A DNA stretch of 64,000 nucleotides. Origin: Fictibacillus terranigra. GTDB lineage: Bacteria > Bacillota > Bacilli > Bacillales > Fictibacillaceae. This document shows positions 41,483-50,458 of the stretch, piece after piece. The position numbers and the translations under genes were made by a program. The number at the start of each line of letters is the position of its first letter. The first letter of the stretch is position 1. The stretch covers positions 124,001-188,000 of the forward strand of contig NZ_JAUHLN010000003.1 of the NCBI RefSeq assembly GCF_030412265.1, written 5' to 3'. The notes under the pieces are model-generated. The model was not told where the DNA came from, ran no database searches, and saw only the letters and a program-made list of their open reading frames with translations.

Positions 41483-43459
41483 CTAAACCTCCTCGGAATA
41501 CTGCTGATCTGATAAATTTTCATTATCCAGAATGTTCGTATCCTCGTTTAACCCAAACTCAACATGCTCTTCGATCCATTTTCTGCGGGGCTCTACTTTA
41601 TCTCCCATCAGGACGGAAACCCTCTTTTCCGCTCGAGCAGCATCATCAATTTTCACACGGATCAACGTCCGTGTCTCAGGATCCATCGTTGTTTCCCACA
41701 GCTGGTCGGCATTCATCTCTCCCAGACCTTTATAGCGCTGGATCACGTAACCTTTGCCGACTTTTTTCATTGCCGTTTTCAGTTCATCATCATCCCAAGC
41801 GTATTCGATAATTTCTTTCTTTCCGCTGCCTTTGCTGACTTTATAGAGCGGCGGAAGAGCGATATAGACTTTTCCGTTCTCGATCAGCGGTTTCATATAT
41901 CGGTAAAAGAACGTCAGCAGCAGAACTTGAATGTGGGCGCCATCCGTATCCGCATCAGTCATGATGATCACTTTTTCGTAGTTAAGGTCTGCAACCGCAA
42001 AATCAGAACCTACTCCTGCTCCCAGAGCATGGATGATCGTATTGATCTCTTCATTCTTGAAGATGTCTGCAAGCTTCGCTTTTTCCGTATTGATCACCTT
42101 ACCCCTGAGCGGCAGGATCGCCTGAAAACGCCGGTCGCGCCCCTGTTTGGCCGAACCGCCAGCAGAATCACCCTCTACGAGATACAATTCGTTCTTGGCG
42201 GGGTTCTTTGAAGTTGCCGGGGTTAATTTTCCACTCAGCATCGTGTCTTTTCGTTTGTTCTTCTTGCCGTTTCGCGCATCCTCCCTCGCCTTGCGTGCCG
42301 CTTCGCGCGCCTGGGCGGCTTTTATGGCCTTCCTTATCAGCATTTCACTGATCTGAGGGTTCTCCTCCAGGAAGTACGAGAGATTGCCTGAAACGACGCT
42401 GTCGACGCTTGATCGTGCATCACTGCTGCCCAGCTTGCTTTTCGTTTGGCCTTCAAATTGAAGCTTTTCTTCCGGAATACGGACCGAGATTATGGCAGTC
42501 AATCCTTCACGGATGTCGGATCCGTCAAGGTTTTTATCGCGCTCTTTTAAAAGAGATACCTTGCGGGCGTAATCATTCATGATCCGTGTAATCGCGGTTC
42601 TTGCTCCTGATTCATGTGTGCCTCCATCCTTTGTCCGGACGTTATTAACGAATGAAAGAACATTTTCTGCGTATCCGTCATTAAACTGAAACGCAAAGTC
42701 GACTTCGATGTCATTCTGCGAACCTTCGAAGCTGACGACAGGATGCAGTACATCTTTATCCTCGTTCAAGTAGGTCACAAAGGCTTCAATGCCTGACTCA
42801 TACTGATACGTATCGCTCTGTCCGCTCCTTTTGTCTGTCAGTTCTATCTTTACGCCTTTTAGGAGGAATGCCGCTTCTCTTAACCGCTCGCTCAGCGTTT
42901 CATAGTTATAACTCGTCGTGCTGAAGATCGAGGCATCCGGTTTGAAATGGATGATTGTTCCGGTCTTTCTGGTCGTACCGATCTCCTCGAGCGTTGTTAC
43001 CGGCTTCCCTCCGAATTCAAAACGCTGCTGATAAACGGTTCCGTGCCTGTGGATGGTTACTTCGAGCCATTCAGACAACGCGTTCACGACTGATGCGCCT
43101 ACCCCATGGAGTCCGCCGGACGTCTTGTATCCGCCCTGTCCGAACTTACCTCCCGCATGGAGAACTGTCAGGATAACTTCCGGTGTGGGCTTCCCCATTC
43201 TGTGCATACCCGTCGGCATCCCCCGTCCTTCGTCCCTGACGCTTACACTGTTGTCTTTATGTATCGTGACATATATATTATTGCCGTGGCCCGCCAGCGC
43301 TTCATCTACGGCATTATCTACGATTTCATAAACAAGATGATGCAATCCCCGGCTATCGGTGCTGCCGATATACATACCAGGACGTTTTCTGACCGCTTCA
43401 AGGCCTTCTAATACCTGTATGGCATCATCGTTATAATCTAATTGTGGTTTACTAGCCAA
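41483..43459 (-). CDS. parE: DNA topoisomerase IV subunit B
   Basis: ATPase subunit of topoisomerase IV, 658 residues. The GHKL ATP site (EIVDNAVDEALAGHG, GRGMPTGMH, GGLHGVGASVVNALS), the TOPRIM metal site (LVEGDSAGGSAKQGRDR, DADTDGAHI) and a normal C-terminus are present. I start at the TTG at 43459, 8 bases after AGGGAG, which aligns with the usual MA-K-Q-DY-DAIQVLEG start; the frame is open further upstream without support. An SOS-box-like site lies about 45 bases upstream. Confidence 0.96.
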   Translation of the reverse strand: MASKPQLDYNDDAIQVLEGLEAVRKRPGMYIGSTDSRGLHHLVYEIVDNAVDEALAGHGNNIYVTIHKDNSVSVRDEGRGMPTGMHRMGKPTPEVILTVLHAGGKFGQGGYKTSGGLHGVGASVVNALSEWLEVTIHRHGTVYQQRFEFGGKPVTTLEEIGTTRKTGTIIHFKPDASIFSTTSYNYETLSERLREAAFLLKGVKIELTDKRSGQSDTYQYESGIEAFVTYLNEDKDVLHPVVSFEGSQNDIEVDFAFQFNDGYAENVLSFVNNVRTKDGGTHESGARTAITRIMNDYARKVSLLKERDKNLDGSDIREGLTAIISVRIPEEKLQFEGQTKSKLGSSDARSSVDSVVSGNLSYFLEENPQISEMLIRKAIKAAQAREAARKAREDARNGKKNKRKDTMLSGKLTPATSKNPAKNELYLVEGDSAGGSAKQGRDRRFQAILPLRGKVINTEKAKLADIFKNEEINTIIHALGAGVGSDFAVADLNYEKVIIMTDADTDGAHIQVLLLTFFYRYMKPLIENGKVYIALPPLYKVSKGSGKKEIIEYAWDDDELKTAMKKVGKGYVIQRYKGLGEMNADQLWETTMDPETRTLIRVKIDDAARAEKRVSVLMGDKVEPRRKWIEEHVEFGLNEDTNILDNENLSDQQYSEEV

Positions 43460-43504
43460 AACACTTTCTCCCTTCAAAAAACTTGCAGTATAACTAATCA
43501 TATC

Positions 43505-43518
43505 AGAACATTTGTTTC
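43505..43518. promoter_or_regulatory. LexA-box-like site before parE
   Basis: AGAACATTTGTTTC fits the Bacillus LexA consensus CGAACRNRYGTTYC at 12 of 14 positions. parEC has been reported in the LexA regulon of B. subtilis, so the site is plausible. Confidence 0.45.
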
Positions 43519-43602
43519 TATTCCACAAAACAAAAAAAGAGTAGACCGCTTTCTATTTTATCTTTTCTGCTTCAATCGTGCAAAAACCTTTTGATTCTAC
43601 AC

Positions 43603-43632
43603 AAAAAACCACCCCCTGAGAGCGGGTGGTCC
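43603..43632 (-). terminator. Terminator of the CoA-binding protein gene
   Basis: Stem ACCACCC/GGGTGGT with six T on the minus strand. Confidence 0.88.
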
Positions 43633-43636
43633 AAGC

Positions 43637-44053
43637 TTATCTGACTAACCTTGCGTACTCGACTTTGATGCATTTGTCCATGATGGAAACCGTATCATGC
43701 GCCTTAAGATAATCGTATGCTTCATCGTTCGCAAGTCCCAGCTGTGCCCAGAAAACATCAGCTCCAATCGCAACAGCATCCTTCGCGACTTCAGGAAGAT
43801 ACTCGCTTCTGCGGAAAACATTCACAATATCCACGTGCCCGTCGATATCCTGCAAGGTCTTTACCGCTTTCACTCCGAGGACTTCATCAGCTGACGGATT
43901 TACCGGAATGATCTCAAAGCCGGCATCCTGCATAACAGCGGAAACCATGTAAGATGTTTTCATCGGGTTATCTGAAAGCCCTACAACTGCGATTCTTTTT
44001 TTTGAGGTAAGAATTTCTTTGATTTCTTCATCCGTCGGATTTTTAAAATGCAT
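43637..44053 (-). CDS. CoA-binding domain protein (YneT/YccU-like)
   Basis: Protein of 138 residues forming a single Rossmann CoA-binding domain: KKRIAVVGLSDNPMKTSYM, then IIPVNPSADEVLGVKAVKTL and DVFWAQLGL. Its biochemical role is unknown. AAGGGGG precedes the ATG. In B. subtilis yneT also lies next to parEC, together with plsY; no plsY is present between the two here. Confidence 0.88.
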   Translation of the reverse strand: MHFKNPTDEEIKEILTSKKRIAVVGLSDNPMKTSYMVSAVMQDAGFEIIPVNPSADEVLGVKAVKTLQDIDGHVDIVNVFRRSEYLPEVAKDAVAIGADVFWAQLGLANDEAYDYLKAHDTVSIMDKCIKVEYARLVR

Positions 44054-44123
44054 GTTGATTTCCCCCTTGAGATATCGTCTACTACTCTATATATGGACCT
44101 AAAATCGGATTTTCAAACACCTG

Positions 44124-44150
44124 AAAAAGCCAGCCGTTATCCGGCTGGCA
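44124..44150 (-). terminator. Terminator of the carboxypeptidase gene
   Basis: Stem GCCAGCC/GGCTGGC, then TTTTT on the minus strand. Confidence 0.85.
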
Positions 44151-44160
44151 CGTTAAACGA

Positions 44161-45678
44161 CTAATTCAGCTGATAGATGGAGGAATACTTCTCTTCAAAA
44201 TATTGGATCAGATAGTCCGGATTCAAGCCCTCGCCTGTCACATCTTGAAGAATTTCCATCGGTTTTTTCATTTTTCCATATTGGTGAATATTTTTGCTGA
44301 GCCACTCCTGAACCGGTTTAAGATTCCCTTTTTCAACAAGCTGATCAAATTCAGGAAGGTCACGCACAAGAGCTTGTTTGAGCTGGGCGGCATAGATATA
44401 ACCCAGTGCATAGGAAGGGAAATAACCAAAGCTTCCCCCTGACCAGTGAACATCCTGAAGGACACCTTCGCTGTCTTTCTCAGGTGTTACTCCCAAGTAC
44501 TCCTGCATTTTCTCATTCCATATGCGTGGCAGGTCTTTCACTTCTATTTCGTCATTGAACAAGCCTTTTTCAATTTCATACCGAACAATCACATGAAGGG
44601 GATATGTCATCTCGTCCGCCTCAATACGGATCAAGGAAGGTTCTACAATATTGATCGCCTTATAGAAGCTTTCAAGGTCTACACTTTCAAACTGGCATCC
44701 AGCACATTGTTTGAGCGAAGCATAATGATGGTTCCAGAACCCTATATGGCGTCCCACAAAGTTTTCCCAGAACAGGGACTGTGACTCATGGATACCCATG
44801 GAGGTACCTGTGCAAAGAGGCGTACCTACAAGATCTTCTGACAGGTTTTGTTCATAAAGAGCATGGCCGCCCTCATGGATGGTGCCAAAAACCGCAGTGC
44901 GGAAATCATTTTCCACATAGCGGGTCGTCACACGGACATCTCTGGGGTTTAATCCGATAGCGAACGGATGAACCGTTTCATCCAGACGGCCGGATTCAAA
45001 ATCATAACCCATCTCTTTTAAAACGTGAAGGCTGAACTCTTTCTGTTTCTCTTTAGGGAACGGCTCAAACAAGAATGACGTCTCGGGCTTGCCTGCGTCC
45101 GTCACCTTCTGAAGAAGAGGTACGATGCGGTCCCGGAGTTTAGCGAACGTTTCATCCAGGATTTCTACTGTTACTCCCGGCTCATACATATCTAAGAGGG
45201 TGTTGTACTTGTTGCCTTCATACCCCCAGTACTCAATGAAACGTTTATTGAACTCTACAAGCTTTTCCAAGAAGGGCTGGAACATAGCAAAGTCTGACTT
45301 CGCTCTCGCTTCTTCCCAGATGCTTTCTGCTTTGGACTGCAGGATCACGTATTCCTTAAATTCATCAGCCGGAATCTTTGTATTGCGGTCATATTCTTTT
45401 TTAACCTCTTCCAGCGTTTTTTTCGTTACTTCCGCAAGTGAATCGAAAACGGACGGTTCAGAAAGTTCTTCTATGTATTTTTTCATTTCTTCCGATGTGG
45501 ACATGGCGAATACGTCTGCAGACAGAGTGCCGATGACTTCGGAACGCTGGCTGACACCCTTTTTAGGCGCACCTGTACGGAGATCCCAATACATTAATCC
45601 GATGGCTTCATTCAAATGCGCCATTTTTTTCAAATAATCAAGAAATTTCTTTTCCACCGATTGCAAGGTTTGTGACAT
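44161..45678 (-). CDS. ypwA: M32 metallocarboxypeptidase (Taq type)
   Basis: Zinc carboxypeptidase of 505 residues. The HExxH motif is intact in IHEGGHALYEQ, with the downstream IHESQSLFWEN glutamate and the family-specific DVRVTTRY and SYALGYIYAAQ segments. Releases C-terminal amino acids with broad specificity. GAGAGGAAG precedes the chosen ATG; the frame is open 42 bases further upstream. It corresponds to B. subtilis YpwA, located near ypsC there too. Confidence 0.94.
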   Translation of the reverse strand: MSQTLQSVEKKFLDYLKKMAHLNEAIGLMYWDLRTGAPKKGVSQRSEVIGTLSADVFAMSTSEEMKKYIEELSEPSVFDSLAEVTKKTLEEVKKEYDRNTKIPADEFKEYVILQSKAESIWEEARAKSDFAMFQPFLEKLVEFNKRFIEYWGYEGNKYNTLLDMYEPGVTVEILDETFAKLRDRIVPLLQKVTDAGKPETSFLFEPFPKEKQKEFSLHVLKEMGYDFESGRLDETVHPFAIGLNPRDVRVTTRYVENDFRTAVFGTIHEGGHALYEQNLSEDLVGTPLCTGTSMGIHESQSLFWENFVGRHIGFWNHHYASLKQCAGCQFESVDLESFYKAINIVEPSLIRIEADEMTYPLHVIVRYEIEKGLFNDEIEVKDLPRIWNEKMQEYLGVTPEKDSEGVLQDVHWSGGSFGYFPSYALGYIYAAQLKQALVRDLPEFDQLVEKGNLKPVQEWLSKNIHQYGKMKKPMEILQDVTGEGLNPDYLIQYFEEKYSSIYQLN

Positions 45679-45780
45679 TATGTTCTTCCTCTCTAACTTA
45701 ACGTAATTTAACCATACCACCTCACTATTCGGCAGAAAACAGAAAACTCCTTCAAAGGAAGAAAAGCCCCAACAATGCCC

Positions 45781-45975
45781 TTAATGCAGCCGGTCCAGAA
45801 AAGAGCAGGTTCCATGTTCTCCCCTGATGCCAAATTCGTAAGACAGCGCCTGTTTTAATGCATGATCCGCTTCTATTAAAGCGTGTTGATACCGTTCGCC
45901 GTATTGTTCATTCAATGCCTTTATCGTTTCATATGCATGTTTCAGCTGCAGGATATATTCCGTTTTTTCATCCAT
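45781..45975 (-). CDS. Small helical protein, unknown
   Basis: Protein of 64 residues, largely helical (EYILQLKHAYETIKALNEQY, then ALIEADHALKQAL), with AGAGGTGATG before its ATG. No family recognised. Confidence 0.6.
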   Translation of the reverse strand: MDEKTEYILQLKHAYETIKALNEQYGERYQHALIEADHALKQALSYEFGIRGEHGTCSFLDRLH

Positions 45976-46033
45976 TGTCCATCACCTCTGCTCACAGTAT
46001 GGCCGGTTCACACGTTCCTCATTACTTGCCGAA

Positions 46034-46070
46034 CAAAAAAAGGATCTCCCTCATCTGGAGGGAGATCCTT
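46034..46070 (-). terminator. Terminator of the ypsC gene
   Basis: Thirteen-pair stem AAGGATCTCCCTC/GAGGGAGATCCTT followed by seven T on the minus strand. Confidence 0.93.
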
Positions 46071-46073
46071 AGT

Positions 46074-47210
46074 TTAGCTCCGTGGCGGTTTTTTGCCGAA
46101 GTACTGGTAATAATCGGTCTTAATATGCCCATTATACAGTTTTCTTTTTTTTGTTGCTGCTTTGCCGTAGAGCTGCTCAAATTGCTCATTGGAGGTAATG
46201 ACATATACCGACCAAGTATCGAGCGGGCGGAAGACCTCACCCATGTCTTTATATAGCTGTTTTACTTCTTCTTTTTCACCAAGCCGTTCCCCGTAAGGCG
46301 GGTTGCTGACCACATAGCCGTACTCTTTTCTTGTGGTAAAGTCTCTGACCTGCATCTGTTTAAACGTAATAAAATCGCCAAAACCCGCTTCTTCAGCATT
46401 ATTGATCGAAAGGTCGATCATTTTATGGTCAATATCAGAGCCCTGTATATCAAGCGGTGTATCATATTTTGCGAGATCATTCGCTTCTTCTACAGCCCCG
46501 TACCATACTTTTTTATCGATCCAGTTCCAATTTTCAGAAGCAAATTCCCGGTTTAGTCCCGGTGCCACATTCTGCCCGATCATCGCTGCCTCGATCGGTA
46601 TGGTTCCCGATCCGCAGAACGGGTCGGCGAAAGGCTTGTCCGGCGTCCAGTTCGTTAATTTGATCAAAGCGGAAGCCATCGTTTCTTTTAAAGGCGCTTC
46701 ACTGTGGAGGGCACGGTAACCGCGTTTATGGAGGCCTGTCCCGCTTGTATCGATCGTCAAAGTAGCCACGTCTTTCAATAGAGCGACTTCAATACGGTAA
46801 AGAGCACCGTCTTCCGGAAACCACGTTTCTCTTTGATAAGCGTTCTTCATTTGGTCAACTACCGCTTTTTTTACGATGGCCTGACAGTCGGATACACTGA
46901 ATAATTTGGACTTCACCGATTTTCCGATAACAGGGAATTCCCCATCTTCAGGGATAAAATCTGACCAAGGCAAAGCTTTTGTCTTTTCAAACAGTTCATC
47001 AAAAGTTTCTGCTTTAAATTCACCGACAAGCAGTTTTACACGGTCTGCAGTCCTCAGCCAAAGATTGGAGCGGCAGAGAGCAGATTCATCACCCTTAAAA
47101 ATAATCTTGCCGTTTTCAACTTTTACATCCTCATAGCCGAGCTCCCGTACTTCCTGTGCGACGATGGATTCCAGGCCCATGGCCGCTGTTGCAATATACG
47201 TCAGATTCAT
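46074..47210 (-). CDS. ypsC: THUMP-domain rRNA methyltransferase (RlmL-like)
   Basis: SAM-dependent N2-guanine methyltransferase of 378 residues. An N-terminal THUMP RNA-binding domain (residues ~1-160) is followed by a Rossmann methyltransferase with DPFCGSGTIPIEAA and the catalytic NPPY motif in VVSNPPYGERLG. It matches B. subtilis YpsC in sequence and position beside rnpB and gpsB. AAGGAG precedes the ATG. Confidence 0.94.
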   Translation of the reverse strand: MNLTYIATAAMGLESIVAQEVRELGYEDVKVENGKIIFKGDESALCRSNLWLRTADRVKLLVGEFKAETFDELFEKTKALPWSDFIPEDGEFPVIGKSVKSKLFSVSDCQAIVKKAVVDQMKNAYQRETWFPEDGALYRIEVALLKDVATLTIDTSGTGLHKRGYRALHSEAPLKETMASALIKLTNWTPDKPFADPFCGSGTIPIEAAMIGQNVAPGLNREFASENWNWIDKKVWYGAVEEANDLAKYDTPLDIQGSDIDHKMIDLSINNAEEAGFGDFITFKQMQVRDFTTRKEYGYVVSNPPYGERLGEKEEVKQLYKDMGEVFRPLDTWSVYVITSNEQFEQLYGKAATKKRKLYNGHIKTDYYQYFGKKPPRS

Positions 47211-47269
47211 AAGTGATCTCCTTATGTTTGTTTTCCAGTATTAATATACCCAAAATAACTTATGTAAAA

Positions 47270-47293
47270 AGAAAAAAGGCCACTAGGGCCTCT
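47270..47293 (-). terminator. Terminator of rnpB
   Basis: Stem AGGCC/GGCCT with six T on the minus strand, just past the RNase P RNA. Confidence 0.8.
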
Positions 47294-47309
47294 CACATTC
47301 TCAAGTGTC

Positions 47310-47716
47310 ACCAATAACGTTCTGTAAGCCATGTTCTGTTCCATTGTACTGCATTCGGCTTCCGCCTCGTACTCCGGTGGTAATCATCTATCTACAGATG
47401 AATGATCATCTGTTCTTCTTCGCGTTCAATTCCGCTCAGAAAACTCCCCTACCATAATTTGGGTTTCTCGCTCGTGGGGTTTACCGCGTTCCACTCTTGC
47501 CGTTTCCGGAAAGACTACGTCACTGTGGCACTTTAAAGGTAGTGTCACCATATCCGAAGACTTAGGTGAGTTCCCTGCCGTTAATCCAGTCGAAACCGGA
47601 ATACCCTGGCTTATCTTTTCGCCAGGCACGAACACTACGGCCATCTCAGACCGTGCGAGCATGGACTTTCCTCAACATCCTTAAAAAGATGCCGCGATTA
47701 CCCGAACGTTATTAGT
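47310..47716 (-). ncRNA. rnpB: RNase P RNA, class B
   Basis: The minus strand contains the B-type RNase P RNA landmarks in order: AACGTTCGGGTAATCGC at the start, GAGGAAAGTCCATGCTCGC, GTGCCACAGTGACG, GGAACGCGGTAAACCCC, GCGAGAAACCCAAAT, and the 3' end ACAGAACGTT pairing with the 5' end. RNase P RNA removes the 5' leader of pre-tRNAs. Ends are estimated to within a few bases. The frame at 47426-47662 inside it is not a gene. Same position as in B. subtilis between ypsC and gpsB. Confidence 0.97.
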
Positions 47717-47788
47717 TTTTAATTTGTCAAAGCAAAATTCAGTATAACAGGAAGCTGTTTAAAAATCAAATGGATAATAATGACTAAA

Positions 47789-48097
47789 TCAGTCGTACAG
47801 CTTGCTTCCGAATACGTGCTTTTCGAGATTGGACAAACGCTGAAGAATGTCGGAATTAATGTTCATAGAAGAAGCAGGAACTCTTCTTGTTTGTTCAGAT
47901 GTGTTTTGAACTTCTTTGCGGAGCCTGTTGTTCTCCTGAATCACTTTGTCAAATTCCTTCTGGAAGTTCTCATAATCTTTGATGATTAAATCAAGGAATT
48001 TATCTACTTCATCCTGATCATAACCTCGAAAACCCTGTTTAAAATCTTTTTCAAGAATTTCTTTTGCAGTCAGATTCAATCGTTTTTCTCCATTCAT
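47789..48097 (-). CDS. gpsB: Cell cycle protein GpsB
   Basis: DivIVA-like coiled-coil protein of about 102 residues that brings PBP1 to the division site. The N-terminal lipid-binding motif (KEILEKDFKQGFRGYDQDE, VDKFLDLIIKDYE) and the C-terminal trimerisation end (DILQRLSNLEKHVFGSKLY) are very close to B. subtilis GpsB. The ATG at 48097, after GAGGTG, is preferred to the GTG 9 bases upstream. Confidence 0.96.
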   Translation of the reverse strand: MNGEKRLNLTAKEILEKDFKQGFRGYDQDEVDKFLDLIIKDYENFQKEFDKVIQENNRLRKEVQNTSEQTRRVPASSMNINSDILQRLSNLEKHVFGSKLYD

Positions 48098-48249
48098 CGG
48101 GCTCACCTCAATGTTTAACTTCTTTTTTACTGCATTCGCTGCACGGTTAAAACCAAAACACCGTTCTTCATTTATACTTGATGACTTTTAACTTAAATCT
48201 AGCCTATATTTTTTCAAATTCAATAGAAAAAGTCAATTTCTTATCCTTT

Positions 48250-48822
48250 TTATTCCCAAAATTCCCCGTTGGCTTCCTGCTCATCCTGATAGATCAGTTC
48301 AAGGTCATACGGTGTGATATATATTACTTCGTATGAAGGGTCTTTTTCTTGCCTTAATTGAGCAGGGTCAAGATAAAAACGCGGGGTTCCCGGTGTATCT
48401 TCATCATATACAATGAGCATTCCGTCCGTTTTCTGCACAAGGAACCCATTTTTGGCAGCGAGCTGCTTGGGGCTGAAATAAGGCCTATCGGAGATCGATT
48501 GTACAAAGTCCGCCTGTGCCAGCAGTTCATGATACTGCTCTTGCCGTGCCGCGTTCCAATTCGCCTCCTGATCCAAAAACGGCGTAAGCACAGCCAGTTT
48601 CAGCTCCGGGAACCTTTCTTCTCTCATCTCAACCGCTACTTCTCCTGCCCAAATTTCAACACCGGGCTGACCGCTGATGATCACCCATTCCAATCCTTCT
48701 TCCAGGAGGGCCGTCAGCTGCTTCTCGATGGCTTTTTTTATATAGTGTACCCCCGGATCCTTCTCTTTAAAAATCCCGAGTTCATGGGATTTATATCCAG
48801 TAACCAGCAAGTTTTTCACCAT
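48250..48822 (-). CDS. ypsA: DUF1273 protein YpsA
   Basis: Protein of 190 residues in the SLOG/Rossmann-like superfamily, with LLVTGYKSHELGIF and WVIISGQPGVEIWAGEVA as signature segments. YpsA of B. subtilis affects cell division when overproduced and is linked to oxidative stress protection. The ATG at 48822 with GGGAG 8 bases upstream is chosen over the longer frame. gpsB follows on the same strand. Confidence 0.93.
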   Translation of the reverse strand: MVKNLLVTGYKSHELGIFKEKDPGVHYIKKAIEKQLTALLEEGLEWVIISGQPGVEIWAGEVAVEMREERFPELKLAVLTPFLDQEANWNAARQEQYHELLAQADFVQSISDRPYFSPKQLAAKNGFLVQKTDGMLIVYDEDTPGTPRFYLDPAQLRQEKDPSYEVIYITPYDLELIYQDEQEANGEFWE

Positions 48823-48853
48823 GAATTTCGCTCCCAGCATTTCGATTACTTCG

Positions 48854-48884
48854 AAAAAAGGAACCAATCAAAATGATCAGTTCC
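48854..48884 (-). terminator. Terminator after the 27-aa peptide gene
   Basis: Ten-pair stem (GGAACTGATC with GATTGGTTCC, two G-T pairs) followed by six T on the minus strand, two bases after the TGA of the small ORF at 48886-48969. Confidence 0.85.
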
Positions 48885-48885
48885 C

Positions 48886-48969
48886 TCACGTCACATGACT
48901 AAATTCACTTGCAATAAAAAACGTCAGACCCAAAACAAGAAAAAATGCAAATACTACCCATTGCCTCAC
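48886..48969 (-). CDS. Candidate 27-residue membrane peptide
   Basis: GTG start 8 bases after GGAGAG; the peptide reads MRQWVVFAFFLVLGLTFF and ends IASEFSHVT, a single transmembrane helix. It lies alone between mrfB and ypsA, and a strong terminator starts two bases past the stop, so it forms its own short transcription unit. A TATATT box lies about 30 bases upstream. I do not recognise it; it could be a regulatory or sporulation micropeptide. Confidence 0.5.
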   Translation of the reverse strand: MRQWVVFAFFLVLGLTFFIASEFSHVT

Positions 48970-49198
48970 GGTTACATCTCTCCATCGCTTAATATACTAG
49001 CATATTTTTACAGGAAAATGGCCAATTCCCCAAAATTCTACAGCACCTGTAACCTAATAGCGACTATCGTCAAAGCGGCGCACATTTTGCGCTTGCCTGG
49101 GGAATAAATTATGATTTTCCTATGAAAAATCTCCTTTTTCATTCTACACAAAAAGTGTTCAAAATTAAATACATTTATCGGCCAAAATTTATATTTTT
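48970..49198. other. Intergenic region between mrfB and the small ORF
   Basis: AT-rich, holds the likely promoter of the 27-residue peptide. No mrfB terminator hairpin with a good stem was found. Confidence 0.4.
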
Positions 49199-50458
49199 TT
49201 AGGTGATTTCACATTTTTTTCTTAATCTCTGAATTCTCTTGTCAAACGCGGCTTTTTCCTTAACCTCCGTCCTTTTCAAAAGCCTTTTTTTCCTCTTCCA
49301 GATCCCATAAGCGGCTTCCGCATAATAAAGTGCTCTTTCAAAATCTTTTTCCTGATGTTCATGCCATTTTGCCAACTCGACGAAAGGTTCTTCATCATTT
49401 TCCATCGAGCTGTTTTGACAAAGTTCCTGCCAGAGCGGAACAGCGAGATGTTCCTGCTTCATTTTTTTGTAAAGAGCGGCGGCAGCCTTCTTGGCCATTT
49501 TGCTTGGACTGCCTTCCCCATTCATCATTTCCGTGTATTTTTGGAGAGCGACGCCAAACTGCCCGGCAGATTCATACCACCTGGCCGACTCATATTGTTC
49601 GATACTCGTCACGGCTGATGAACCCTGAAGGATCTTGGAAATGTGAATATACAGGGTGATCAGCGATAGAACATCCCACTCATTATGAATCATGACCCCC
49701 TTTACGAGTTCCGGATCATTTTCTTTTAAGTATTGAAAATAGAGCATCGGTGCAAGATAACCAGGAGTATCATGCTCCCGCTCCACACCAAGGATCTCTT
49801 TTTCAACGACAGAGAGCCTCACGGATTCAAGACTCTGTTTCCACAGCCTCCTGGAGCCGTGGAGAAGATCAAAATGGCCGAACGCTGGCAGTGACGGTAC
49901 AAAATCCCGGATCAGTGTATGTCTCGTTTTGACTTGAGGCCAGTCAAACGATTTTCCGTTGTACGTGACCAGGTTCTTCAGTTCCTTCACTTGTGTTAGA
50001 AAATAGTGGTACATCGCGATCTCGGAGCCCGGTCCGGGAAGAAAATATTGTTTTACTTTAACTTGCTCTTCTTCCACTTGGCTGTGCCCGAGCAGAAAGA
50101 TCGTATTACCCGCTCCACCGCTTAATCCTGTCGTTTCTGTATCAAAGAACAGTAAATCTGCTGGGGAAAGGTTATGAGAAGATAGAGGATGGATGTCCCC
50201 AGACTTCATCCATGCCTCCATGACACTCTCGAGTTCTTTAAAGGAATAGTTCCCCCAGCGCTGATCTACTGGATAGTGGACTTCCCTGACGAGGCAATAC
50301 TCCTCATCATAAAAATAAGGGGCAGTCTGAAGACTTTTCCAAGCTTCATGATGCTGAATGGCCTGACGTTGCGGAGTGAATTCGACCAAAGGTTCCGCCT
50401 TGTTTTTCTCGGTGACGAGATGCTTTTTAAAGCGATTCAGTTTGGATTGCATCGACAT
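49199..50458 (-). CDS. mrfB: DEDD exonuclease, mitomycin repair factor B
   Basis: RNase-H-fold exonuclease of 419 residues, working with the MrfA helicase to remove mitomycin C lesions in B. subtilis (formerly YprB). The first acidic motif is FFDTETTGLSGG; others are YNGKSFDWPQV and HNEWDVLSL. The C-terminal ~140 residues look like helical TPR-type repeats (ARWYESAGQFGVALQKYTEM). It overlaps mrfA by 32 bases. The ATG at 50458 is 6 bases from GGAGAG; two other ATGs are close. Confidence 0.93.
   Translation of the reverse strand: MSMQSKLNRFKKHLVTEKNKAEPLVEFTPQRQAIQHHEAWKSLQTAPYFYDEEYCLVREVHYPVDQRWGNYSFKELESVMEAWMKSGDIHPLSSHNLSPADLLFFDTETTGLSGGAGNTIFLLGHSQVEEEQVKVKQYFLPGPGSEIAMYHYFLTQVKELKNLVTYNGKSFDWPQVKTRHTLIRDFVPSLPAFGHFDLLHGSRRLWKQSLESVRLSVVEKEILGVEREHDTPGYLAPMLYFQYLKENDPELVKGVMIHNEWDVLSLITLYIHISKILQGSSAVTSIEQYESARWYESAGQFGVALQKYTEMMNGEGSPSKMAKKAAAALYKKMKQEHLAVPLWQELCQNSSMENDEEPFVELAKWHEHQEKDFERALYYAEAAYGIWKRKKRLLKRTEVKEKAAFDKRIQRLRKKCEIT

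Noticed and set aside
47426-47662. Open frame of 78 codons on the minus strand
   Set aside because: It lies wholly inside the RNase P RNA gene, whose conserved elements explain the sequence.
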